From Caballeronia udeis (GTDB lineage: Bacteria; Pseudomonadota; Gammaproteobacteria; Burkholderiales; Burkholderiaceae), in the NCBI RefSeq assembly GCF_001544555.2, contig NZ_FCOK02000002.1, positions 62,001-126,000 on the forward strand: 64,000 bases of DNA, given 5' to 3'. Below, one piece after another: positions 1 to 7,756 of this stretch. The translations under genes were made by a program, and so were the position numbers. The stretch's first letter is position 1. Each line of letters opens with the position of its first letter. The notes under the pieces were generated by a model. That model was not told the DNA's origin, made no database searches, and saw only the letters and a program-made list of their open reading frames with translations.

Positions 1-981
1 GTGGTCGTTCACGCAGAGCTGCTTTCGTATCTGCTCGACAGCGAAGCTCGGGGCGCATTCATTACGTCGGGCAGAGGCCTGTCGATGCTCTGGACGGCTT
101 GCTCGATCATCATATTCGCGCTGTTGTTCAGGCGGCAGCGGGCGCCGGTTGCGTTGACGGTCTTGCTGGTGACCACGTCAATCTGGCTCGCATTTGTTTT
201 TTCAACGCGTGCGGTAGCAGCCGGTCTGGCCGCTTTGCCGCTTGTGCCCGCCGCTGTTTATATGCTGATCCAGGCGCCCATTGAGTGGATCTCTTCGCAG
301 GCGGAAATCAGGTCGTTTGAACGGCGCTTCAGCCTCTATTTGCCGCCCACCGTGCTGCGCGAGATCGTCCGGCGTCGCGGGCTTAAGGCCTTCACGCCCG
401 AACGCCGGCAAATCTCGGTTCTTTTCGTCGATATCGAGGGATATACGCGGCTTGCTGAACAGGTGCCACCAGAGCAACTGGCCACGATGACCGACGTGAT
501 TTTGACGCGGCTTACGCAATGCGTGTACGACACGGATGGCACGCTCGACAAGTACATCGGCGATTCGCTCATGGCGTTCTGGGGCGCGCCGCTCGAGCAA
601 CTGGACCATGCCGATCGCGCGCTGGATTGCGCACGGGCGATGCTCCACGAAGTCGATGCCCTCAACCGCTGCGTTGATCCGGTCATGGGCGGCCAGACAA
701 TACGCGTGCGTATTGGCGTGAACAGCGGCGGCGCTGTGGTCGGTGAGCTCGGTTCGACGTTCCGACAGTCCTACACCGCTATTGGCGACGCGGTCAACGT
801 GGCGTCCCGGCTGCAGGATTACGCGAAAGTTGTCAAAACCGATTTGCTGATCGGCCAGGAGACCGGGCGGCTTGTGAATCGTCACGCACTGCGCACGTTC
901 GGCAACGCCACGCTGCGCGGGCGCATAACGCCTGAGCTGCTGTACGTGCTGGAAGAGGTTGGGACGGATGCAGCGCACTAG
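1..981 (+). CDS. Class III adenylate/guanylate cyclase, membrane-anchored (5' end outside window)
   Basis: This is the C-terminal part of a membrane-bound nucleotide cyclase; the frame is open at the window edge, so the true start probably lies upstream. Residues about 30-92 form two or three hydrophobic segments, as seen before the cytoplasmic domain of CHASE2-type cyclases. The catalytic domain covers about residues 135-320. The two metal-binding aspartates are visible (FVDIEGYT, D144; KYIGDSLMAFWG, D188), as is the IGDAVNVASR block with the Asn and Arg that stabilise the transition state. The domain therefore looks active, most likely making cAMP. The stop codon overlaps the next gene's start, so the two are co-transcribed. 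Sensing and product specificity are inference. Confidence 0.85.
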   Translation: MVVHAELLSYLLDSEARGAFITSGRGLSMLWTACSIIIFALLFRRQRAPVALTVLLVTTSIWLAFVFSTRAVAAGLAALPLVPAAVYMLIQAPIEWISSQAEIRSFERRFSLYLPPTVLREIVRRRGLKAFTPERRQISVLFVDIEGYTRLAEQVPPEQLATMTDVILTRLTQCVYDTDGTLDKYIGDSLMAFWGAPLEQLDHADRALDCARAMLHEVDALNRCVDPVMGGQTIRVRIGVNSGGAVVGELGSTFRQSYTAIGDAVNVASRLQDYAKVVKTDLLIGQETGRLVNRHALRTFGNATLRGRITPELLYVLEEVGTDAAH

Positions 982-2242
982 CCGCCGCTCGCGCCGGTTT
1001 CTCGTCAGATGTGTCGCCGCCCTGTGTTTTTCCGCGCTGCGCGCGCATGCACAAAGCTCCGGGGCCGAGTTGCAGGAGACTATTGACGACGATCTGCAGG
1101 CGCAGGCCCAGGTCGAGACCGACGCGGGTAACAAGGAGCAAGCGATCGAGTTGCTCAACGAGCTGGTCAAGCGGGATCCGCGTCGTGCAGGCGCGCTTCT
1201 CGACGTCGCGATCCTGTACTGTCAGCTTGGGGAACGCGACTTGTCGCTTGCGACGCTGTCGCACCTTGAGAAAAGCTACACGGTGCCGCCCGCGATCGAA
1301 AAGCTGATTGGCTTCTACAAAACGGACAGCTGCGCGCCGGCCGGTTCACGACCGAAACTTTCCATGAGTGTCGGGATAGGTGCAACTTCGAATGCGAATT
1401 TCGGCACATCCAATCCGTTCGTGAGCTTTGCGCCCGGCGCGCCGTTCACGTCGTTGGAGCTCGCGCCGGACAGTCTCGCGCATGGCGACAGCTATATCGA
1501 GTCGGCGATAGCAGGCGAGTTGCCGATTGCGATGCTGCCGAACGTCACGCTTCTGGCCGCGCTCGCCACTCGCCAGTACCGCAGCATGCATGCGTTCGAT
1601 CAGCGCACGGCGACGTTCGGTGTTGCCCACAGTGTGTCGGTCGGGCGAGGTGAGATCGACAATCAATTGTTAGCCGATACGTTGTGGCTCGGCACGCATG
1701 TGTATCAACGCGACGTGAACTGGCGGGCCGGCTATTGGGGCCCCCCTGTTGCCGTCGGCAATTCGCTGTCCCGGGCGGGAGTCGACCTTACGCTGAACGA
1801 TGCCTGGTATCCGGGCAACGCGCTTTACGATTCGCTTCGCGCCGAACTGCGGATTGGCTTCAATGCCCGCATTGGCGAACGTACAACGGTCCTGCTATTT
1901 GCGGGGCCGGCATGGGATGAGCCACACTCCGGCCGGCCGGGCGGTGCGCGCCACGGCTACACTGCGTCCTTCACGATCGACTATGACATGACGCGCTACG
2001 GCCAGCTCGAAGCCATCCTGCAGCAGCGCACACTCAACGACACGGCGCCCTACGATCCGCTCTTCTTCGGCGATATAAAACGGCGGCAATCGGTACAGGC
2101 GGCATCACTGCGCTACGTATATCCGCTTAATCGGTCATGGTCCCTGTATGCGCTAGTCTCTACACAGCGCGTCGACGATTCGATCTCACTGTTTTCTTAC
2201 ACGACACGCAGTGGATCAGCCGGTATAACGTGGAAATATTAA
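968..2242 (+). CDS. TPR / surface lipoprotein assembly modifier-like outer-membrane protein
   Basis: I chose the ATG at 968, which overlaps the end of the cyclase gene, because it gives a clean signal peptide ending near RAHAQS; an upstream TTG at 959 is also in frame. The mature protein starts with about 90 residues of helical TPR-like repeats (AGNKEQAIELLNELVKRDP). The remainder is rich in alternating hydrophobic and aromatic residues and ends in an aromatic-rich strand (GSAGITWKY), typical of an outer-membrane beta-barrel. This architecture matches the Slam/DUF560-type family, which moves or displays surface proteins. No lipoprotein partner is visible beside it. Barrel and localisation are inferred from composition. 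Confidence 0.7.
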   Translation: MQRTSRRSRRFLVRCVAALCFSALRAHAQSSGAELQETIDDDLQAQAQVETDAGNKEQAIELLNELVKRDPRRAGALLDVAILYCQLGERDLSLATLSHLEKSYTVPPAIEKLIGFYKTDSCAPAGSRPKLSMSVGIGATSNANFGTSNPFVSFAPGAPFTSLELAPDSLAHGDSYIESAIAGELPIAMLPNVTLLAALATRQYRSMHAFDQRTATFGVAHSVSVGRGEIDNQLLADTLWLGTHVYQRDVNWRAGYWGPPVAVGNSLSRAGVDLTLNDAWYPGNALYDSLRAELRIGFNARIGERTTVLLFAGPAWDEPHSGRPGGARHGYTASFTIDYDMTRYGQLEAILQQRTLNDTAPYDPLFFGDIKRRQSVQAASLRYVYPLNRSWSLYALVSTQRVDDSISLFSYTTRSGSAGITWKY

Positions 2243-2294
2243 CTTGTGCGTCATCTCGCGGTAGAATTTGTCATCCGCTTACAAGGTTTTTTCA

Positions 2295-2522
2295 ATGACA
2301 CATCCGATTCCACAGAATATCTTTGAAAAGGGCGGCGCCGACGACCACTCAACATGCCTTGAGGCGCACGGCTTTCTCAACCAGTCATATGATTCACTCG
2401 ATCACCTGCTGCGCGATCTCGCGCACCAGGGGAGCAGCCACGTAGCAGATTCAGGGGCCGTGGTCCAACTGGCCGTGGTCGGGCAGCCCGAAGGGCTGAT
2501 GCCTTTCCATCTGTTTCTCTAA
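2295..2522 (+). CDS. Small orphan protein, 75 aa
   Basis: This is a short acidic protein starting at the ATG at 2295, with an AAGG about nine bases upstream. It lies 50 bases after the barrel gene in the same direction and converges with the glycosyltransferase operon. I recognise no domain. It has one cysteine, an HLLRDLAHQ helix-like stretch and a hydrophobic C-terminus (MPFHLFL). Because it lies in a locus with a type I exporter it could be a small secreted protein, but that is speculation. A longer in-frame TTG start at 2268 is possible and less likely. Confidence 0.45.
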   Translation: MTHPIPQNIFEKGGADDHSTCLEAHGFLNQSYDSLDHLLRDLAHQGSSHVADSGAVVQLAVVGQPEGLMPFHLFL

Positions 2523-2572
2523 GGATCATCTGGCGCGCTCGATTCACCGGGTTCGTCGAGCAGGCCATTCGG

Positions 2573-4969
2573 TCATGCAAGAACCTGCTTGAGCGCGCCT
2601 GCATAAGTCGCCGCAATTGCAGTCCAGTCTGCATCGGCTTCAACCCATTGTCGTGCCTTTCGAACGATCCCGTCGCTTTTCGGCCGCGCGGTGCCGAGTG
2701 CCGTTTTGATTCCGGTAGCGAACGAGTCTTTCGCCGCCGATACATATTCGCGGCCGGGAGCGAAGCCGGCGCCTCGAACGCCGAACTCGGTGCTGACAAT
2801 CGGCACGCCGGCTGCAGCATATTCGATCAGCTTGAGGTTGGTGCCCGAGCCCGAGATCATCGGGTTCAGGCCGACATCGCACAATTCCAGCCAACTCGCC
2901 TTTTCCGCGTCGCTTACAACACCGGCCAGACCGACATTGGCCGGGCGGTCCCACGATTCCACGACGCTGCAGACTGAACCGAGCATCAGGAAATCGACGT
3001 GGGGCAATTGCGCGGACGCCTCCATGACAACACGGGCCGCATCAATATTGGGTCCATGCGCGCTGCCCATGAACAGGGCGAGAGGGCGATTCACGCCAAG
3101 CGTCGTGCGCCGTTGTGCCGAGCGCGCGAAGTTGCGCAACGGCGTAGCCGAAAGATCAATCCCATTGGGCACGACGATGAGATCTGCGCCCCCGTCCTGG
3201 CGCTGATACAGCTTGCGCAGGCGTTCGCGGTCCTGTGCCGAGCAGGCAGCTACAAGCACCGCGTCCCGCACAGCCAGCGATTCGATCATCGAAACGCGAT
3301 CGACGGCCCATCGGTGCGTGCCGAAGATATCCGCTTTCAGGTCGGCCTCGACGTTATGCGCCTCGTAGACGAACGCCACCTTCGAGACCGTGCGCAACGC
3401 TGGCAGGGCGTACGGATGCGAACACACGATAAGGTCGGCACGGCGGGCCATTGCATCGATTGCTTCAAGCCACTGCGGCGCGCTCGTGGGATGGATCGCG
3501 GCTGTCAGGTCCTCGACGGACGCACCAAGCGATTCCTGCAGCCGTTGCTCGTGTTTGTCGAAGGTGGATGATTTGGGCGCGAGTTCTTCGCAGAAATCGG
3601 CACTCAGTTCACGCACTTGCCGCGGCAGATGCGAAGGCGCAAGGTTCACAAATTGGACCTTGAACTGTTCAGCCACGCGCGAATACAGTCCAAGGAGCCG
3701 CAGCTTGCCGCCACTGACGGCCGGCGCAATCGGGAATGTGTTCAGCACGCCGAGCAGGGGTTTGGCCCGCTTGGTGATGACTGTGGGGCCACCCGCCTGC
3801 ACTGGACGTCCCCCGGCCAGAAGCGCATCGCATAGCGTGTCCCACCGCAGGCTCGACGCGCGTACCTGTGCGGCCAGACCCATTTCGCGCGCAGCAACCC
3901 GGTCATCGCACAAGCGATGCATCGCACGGGCCAGTGACGCGGGTTCCGGTTCGACAATGAACCCGGTGCGGCCATTCTCGATCAACTCGGTCGGACCGCC
4001 TGAGTCCGTGGTCGTGATCACCGGCTTGGAGGCGAGCATCGCTTCAAGTGTGATCAAACCGTAATCCTCATCGCGCGGCACGAAGGGCACGCATATCGCG
4101 CGCGCATATTCCTGCGCCAGCTCGGCGTCGGGGATCCGGCCTAGAAACCGGATTCCGGGATGAGTTCCTGCGACCTCACGCAGCCGTGCCTCGTCGGAAC
4201 CGCTGCCTGCGATGTGAAGCGGCACATTCACACCGCTTCGAATATACGCCTCGATGATCAGGTTGATCCGTTTGGCCGGGTCAAGGCGGCTGGCGCTGAA
4301 GATCGTCTCTTGCGGACCCGATGTGAGTCCCTTGAGATGAGTCGGATGATGATGGACGGCGACTTTCGCACCGACTGGAAAGTATCCCTCGCGGGCGGCG
4401 ACAACGTCTGAGATCGCGGCGTAATGCGCGACTTTGTCCGCACGCATCGCGACTGCATCGAGCAAACGGATTACCGCGCGGCTCAACGGGCCGGGAAACG
4501 CCCACTGCGGTGAATCTGACGACTTCCGGAATGCGGCGTCGATCGCATTGAGCACCTCATCGAACTCGACATCTGCCGCACGATAGTCGGCAAGTGCCTT
4601 CACTATATGTGTCGGCACGCCAAGCGAGCGCAATGCATTGCTATCGAACCCGGTCGGCAGATCCGCAGGGTAGACGTCGTAAAGACCGCGCAGCGTGTGC
4701 TGCAGATAAACCACGTGATTCGGGTGACGGATGGCCCACGCGGGATACTTTGTGCTGATGACGAGATCGAAATGGCTTAGATCCAGATCGGCGAAGCGGC
4801 GATAAGTATCGAGCAGTTCGCCCATGTTCCGCTCGCGGCTCGGCAGCTTCAGAAGATCCGCCTGAACGCCGGGGCGCGAATTAAGCGCTTCCAGCAATCC
4901 CTGCCACAGGTTTTCCGCTCCGCCAAGAACGAACGGAACGGGGCTCGGTGCAACAATCGCAATTTTCAT
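2573..4969 (-). CDS. Double-domain GT4-type glycosyltransferase fusion
   Basis: This 798-residue protein joins two GT-B glycosyltransferases. The first half (about 1-390) starts with a GGAEN loop and carries the C-terminal nucleotide-sugar site, including DEDYGLITLEAMLASKP followed by TDSGGPTELI. The second half (about 405-798) has a new N-terminal domain (LNTFPIAPAVSGGKLRLLGL) and a donor-site block with SGSGTNLKLIEYAAAGVP. Single-domain GT4 enzymes are about 350-420 residues, so the length supports a real fusion that adds two sugars or works processively. It is the last gene of a leftward operon and begins 7 bases after the preceding glycosyltransferase. Its first half is clearly related to that neighbour. 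No signal peptide; cytoplasmic. Donor and acceptor cannot be read from sequence. Confidence 0.85.
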   Translation of the reverse strand: MKIAIVAPSPVPFVLGGAENLWQGLLEALNSRPGVQADLLKLPSRERNMGELLDTYRRFADLDLSHFDLVISTKYPAWAIRHPNHVVYLQHTLRGLYDVYPADLPTGFDSNALRSLGVPTHIVKALADYRAADVEFDEVLNAIDAAFRKSSDSPQWAFPGPLSRAVIRLLDAVAMRADKVAHYAAISDVVAAREGYFPVGAKVAVHHHPTHLKGLTSGPQETIFSASRLDPAKRINLIIEAYIRSGVNVPLHIAGSGSDEARLREVAGTHPGIRFLGRIPDAELAQEYARAICVPFVPRDEDYGLITLEAMLASKPVITTTDSGGPTELIENGRTGFIVEPEPASLARAMHRLCDDRVAAREMGLAAQVRASSLRWDTLCDALLAGGRPVQAGGPTVITKRAKPLLGVLNTFPIAPAVSGGKLRLLGLYSRVAEQFKVQFVNLAPSHLPRQVRELSADFCEELAPKSSTFDKHEQRLQESLGASVEDLTAAIHPTSAPQWLEAIDAMARRADLIVCSHPYALPALRTVSKVAFVYEAHNVEADLKADIFGTHRWAVDRVSMIESLAVRDAVLVAACSAQDRERLRKLYQRQDGGADLIVVPNGIDLSATPLRNFARSAQRRTTLGVNRPLALFMGSAHGPNIDAARVVMEASAQLPHVDFLMLGSVCSVVESWDRPANVGLAGVVSDAEKASWLELCDVGLNPMISGSGTNLKLIEYAAAGVPIVSTEFGVRGAGFAPGREYVSAAKDSFATGIKTALGTARPKSDGIVRKARQWVEADADWTAIAATYAGALKQVLA

Positions 4970-4976
4970 GATCTGG

Positions 4977-6011
4977 CTAGTTGAGACGTTGGACTAGCGC
5001 GTCGGCGACGCGGCTCCACGAGATATCTGCGCGAAGGTATGCCTCGCGCCCTCGCAAGCCGGCGTCGGCGACTTCTTTCGGATGTGCGGCGATCCAATCG
5101 AGGCGGGTGGCAAGCGCAAGGGCGTCGGGCTCTTCAATCCAGCCGGTGTCTTCATGGCGAACGAATTCGAGCGGGCCGCCCGAATCGGTGCAGGTCAAGA
5201 CCGCCTTGGATGAGAGCATCGCTTCAAGCGTGATGTAGCCGTAATCTTCGTCGAAAGGGGGAAACACGACGGCGAGCGCGTTCGCATAGAAGGCGCGCTT
5301 TTCTTCTTCGCTGATGTGTCCGATAAACGCCACCCGCTCGCGTACGCCGTAGCGGTCAACGAGCGCACTGAGTGCGTCGCGCTGGCCGCCATCGCCCGCC
5401 AGGATGATCTTGAGCTTGGAGCGCATAAGGCGCGCCGCCTCAATGAGCAGATGCTGCCGTTTCAATGTTTCGAGCCGGCTCGGGAAGAACACGTAGGGCA
5501 ATGCGGGCGCGCAGCGAAAAGTCTCGACGCCCGCGGGGGGGTGATAGAGCGGTGTCGACTCAATGCCGTTGAAGAGCCGCAGCCGCTCGGCCACGCGCTG
5601 CGAATTTGCGAAGACCATGTTGGCGCGCGAAAGCGCCGCGCGATCAAACGCAATCACTTGCTTACGTAGCTCAGTAAGCGCGGGCGGCGCTTTAGCGGCA
5701 TCGTATAGCTCGTACACAGCCCGGTGCTGATGCATCACCCAGACGCGGTGATCCGGATGAGCAATCCCGTAGCCTGGAAATTGCAAGCTGATGATCTGAT
5801 CGATGGAGATGCCGTTTGGCTGCACCAGATCCAACGAACTCGCGTGCGCCATCGCGCGCGTGATGTCGGCTTCAGGAGAAAAGCGGAACGGCAGGCGCAG
5901 AAGCTGGACGTTGTGACCCGCATCCTGCAACGCGCGCACGACGCCTGCAATGTGGAGTTCAGCGCCCCCTTCGATAAACGGCACGAGGTTGGCCGTGACG
6001 AGGATCTTCAA
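4977..6011 (-). CDS. GT4 family glycosyltransferase
   Basis: A 344-residue GT-B enzyme starting with VPFIEGGAELH, the usual glycine-rich acceptor-side loop, and ending with a Rossmann half containing DEDYGYITLEAMLSSKAV and a TDSGGPLEFV segment that binds the nucleotide-sugar. Its start overlaps the methyltransferase stop by four bases (ATGA), so it is translationally coupled. It is paralogous to the first half of the downstream fused protein, sharing the order GYGIAHPDHRVW, then QH, then YELYD in the N-terminal domain. It probably adds a hexose to a cell-surface glycan or glycoprotein; substrate unknown. Confidence 0.88.
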   Translation of the reverse strand: MKILVTANLVPFIEGGAELHIAGVVRALQDAGHNVQLLRLPFRFSPEADITRAMAHASSLDLVQPNGISIDQIISLQFPGYGIAHPDHRVWVMHQHRAVYELYDAAKAPPALTELRKQVIAFDRAALSRANMVFANSQRVAERLRLFNGIESTPLYHPPAGVETFRCAPALPYVFFPSRLETLKRQHLLIEAARLMRSKLKIILAGDGGQRDALSALVDRYGVRERVAFIGHISEEEKRAFYANALAVVFPPFDEDYGYITLEAMLSSKAVLTCTDSGGPLEFVRHEDTGWIEEPDALALATRLDWIAAHPKEVADAGLRGREAYLRADISWSRVADALVQRLN

Positions 6012-7348
6012 GTGCGTGATTCCTCTGTGCGATTTTTAAAACCCGTCACCGCAAAATCCTGCGGACCGCAGAGGTGCCCGTTGACGCGCTCGGTGAGCGG
6101 ATCGTTGCCGGGAACCTTGGCTTCGTCCGGGTACGGACTGCTGCGAATGATGTCAATGTCCTTGAAACCCTGATGCTTGAGCAGGAACGAGATCGCCGTC
6201 GGGGTGATCGGATGACGGTGCGTGAAGTCGTGATAGAACGTGTGGCTACCGACCAGCACGTTCTCCGGGTTCGGTGTTTCGAACAACACCGCGCCGCCTT
6301 CAGCAAGCACTCGATAGCTTTCGGCGACGAGCGCAAACAAGTAGTCGAACGGTACGTGTTCAATGACGTGAAAGCCTGTGACCGCGGTAACGGAACCTGT
6401 CGGCAAGCTACGCAGGAACGACAGTGCGTCGGTGCATTGCGCGTCGAAACCGCGCTGCAGGCAAACGTTGACCATCACACTGTTCATATCAACGCCCACG
6501 GCGTCAAAACCCTTCCGCGTCACATACGAAAGCCATTCGCCGCGGCCGCAGCCAATGTCGACGACAGCGTACAACGACTGCACACGTGCCTTCATCAGCG
6601 AGGCGAACCAGTTGTCGTAGACGGCAAGCTTGGCCATCACGCTTTCCTGTGAGCCACGATTGGCGTCTTCGAATGCGAGATAGTAAGAGTCGATGACTTC
6701 AGGCGGTACGGGTGGCACCGGCGTTACGATCTCCTGAAGATCGCTTAAGTGCTGGGATAACACCGCAAGCTCGTGCTCATGACGCGGAACCATGCCGGCG
6801 ATGCGTTCGAGAGGGGGATGCCACGCTGCGAGCATCCGTTCAACGGCCCGATGCCGCACAAACGGAGCGGCACGGCGTACCGCGCGTGCCTCCAGACGTC
6901 GCAGCGCGATCGACGTCAGCACACCGAGTCCGCTTCGACGCAGGACGCTGTCGGCTGCGATGAGCATCATCGGCAAGCCGAGGCCGCGTACGCGTACGCC
7001 GACGCGCCGCCCTTCTTTGGACAGACGGATTTTTGCAGCGATGCCCAGACGGGTCGCACCGCGCGATATCTGCCCAACGTAGATCGCGACCCCTTTTGCG
7101 TCCGGCTCGCGACCGAGCAGAAAGCGGTAAGACGTCTTGACGAATTCATCGCCGTGGTCTTCGAGAAACAGCCCTATATCTGCAGTGCCCGGGTGAGCGG
7201 AAGCAGATGACAGCATGGGCGTGGTGGCCAGCAGCAAATGATGTGCAACGGGAGCAGGCGGCGCTTCGTCGTAGTTCTTGCGCGGCTCGTGCGCAGCAGA
7301 ATCTGCCTTCACACGCGCAATCAGTGAGTTGAGTACCGCGCTCGTCAT
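6008..7348 (-). CDS. DUF4214 domain / SAM-dependent methyltransferase fusion
   Basis: The N-terminal third (about residues 50-120) holds a DUF4214-like unit (FVKTSYRFLLGREPDAKG, then a Gly-rich turn), a domain known from type I-secreted RTX-like proteins and from some glycan-modifying enzymes. The C-terminal part (about 255-430) is a class I methyltransferase with the SAM-binding motif VVDIGCGRGEW, an acidic residue after strand 2 (VGVDMN) and the VTGFHVIEHVPF segment. It is likely to methylate a sugar, as such enzymes often cap O-antigen or glycan chains. It overlaps the flanking reading frames by 4 bp on each side. Function beyond methyl transfer is inference. Confidence 0.82.
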   Translation of the reverse strand: MTSAVLNSLIARVKADSAAHEPRKNYDEAPPAPVAHHLLLATTPMLSSASAHPGTADIGLFLEDHGDEFVKTSYRFLLGREPDAKGVAIYVGQISRGATRLGIAAKIRLSKEGRRVGVRVRGLGLPMMLIAADSVLRRSGLGVLTSIALRRLEARAVRRAAPFVRHRAVERMLAAWHPPLERIAGMVPRHEHELAVLSQHLSDLQEIVTPVPPVPPEVIDSYYLAFEDANRGSQESVMAKLAVYDNWFASLMKARVQSLYAVVDIGCGRGEWLSYVTRKGFDAVGVDMNSVMVNVCLQRGFDAQCTDALSFLRSLPTGSVTAVTGFHVIEHVPFDYLFALVAESYRVLAEGGAVLFETPNPENVLVGSHTFYHDFTHRHPITPTAISFLLKHQGFKDIDIIRSSPYPDEAKVPGNDPLTERVNGHLCGPQDFAVTGFKNRTEESRT

Positions 7349-7545
7349 GATTCACCTTGTTCAAATTTGCCCGCCGCGATCGACGACGACCAATGCGTGC
7401 CATAAAACAGCCGGACCTGATGGCTGCGATCGACAAACGCCCGCGCGAGATGCGCCGCGTACTGCCCGAGGCCAGCGAGTGGCGTGAGCAGTGCTCGGCT
7501 TCCCAAAGCAATCTCGTGGGGTCCAATGATGTGTTTCTCGATCAT
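7345..7545 (-). pseudogene. N-terminal fragment of a GT4 glycosyltransferase, coupled to the methyltransferase gene
   Basis: This 66-codon frame reads like the first strand-loop-helix of a GT4 enzyme: the SRALLTPLAGLGQYAAHLAR block is the glycine-rich loop plus helix, followed by VRLFYGTHWSS. A working enzyme needs about 350 residues, so the rest has been lost. The frame keeps an ATG start and ends exactly in an ATGA overlap with the methyltransferase start. It may now act only as a translational leader. I call it a truncated gene, but an intact short protein cannot be excluded. Confidence 0.55.
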
Positions 7546-7608
7546 TGATTAAAGGAATTGGGGTGTCCGCAGAAGCCCCGAAGTATCTAGTGTGTTTGTT
7601 CGAATGGT

Positions 7609-7624
7609 TGTGACGGTCGTCACA
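7609..7624. promoter_or_regulatory. CRP-type palindrome in the divergent promoter region
   Basis: The sequence TGTGA-N6-TCACA is a perfect match to the CRP half-site consensus and extends by one further symmetric base pair on the inside of each arm (TGTGACG-GT-CGTCACA). It lies between the start of the leftward glycan operon (7545) and the type I secretion operon (7757), about 133 bp upstream of the latter's ATG, so it could control both. The likely binder is a CRP/FNR-family protein with an R-E-x-x-x-R recognition helix. Confidence 0.6.
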
Positions 7625-7756
7625 TTTTAAGGTCCGTCGTTCGATCAGAATTGCGCCGTCACCGGTGGCGGCATCGCCGGCAACTCGAAAGAACGGAGAG
7701 CAGGTCATGCGAAATGGGTTGCATGCACCTCCGGGCGACTCAGGCACTGGAACGCG

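Noticed and set aside
2295..2522. Double-glycine (GG) in the small orphan as a microcin leader
   Set aside because: The local ABC transporter lacks a C39 peptidase domain, and the segment before GG lacks the usual leader hydrophobic pattern.
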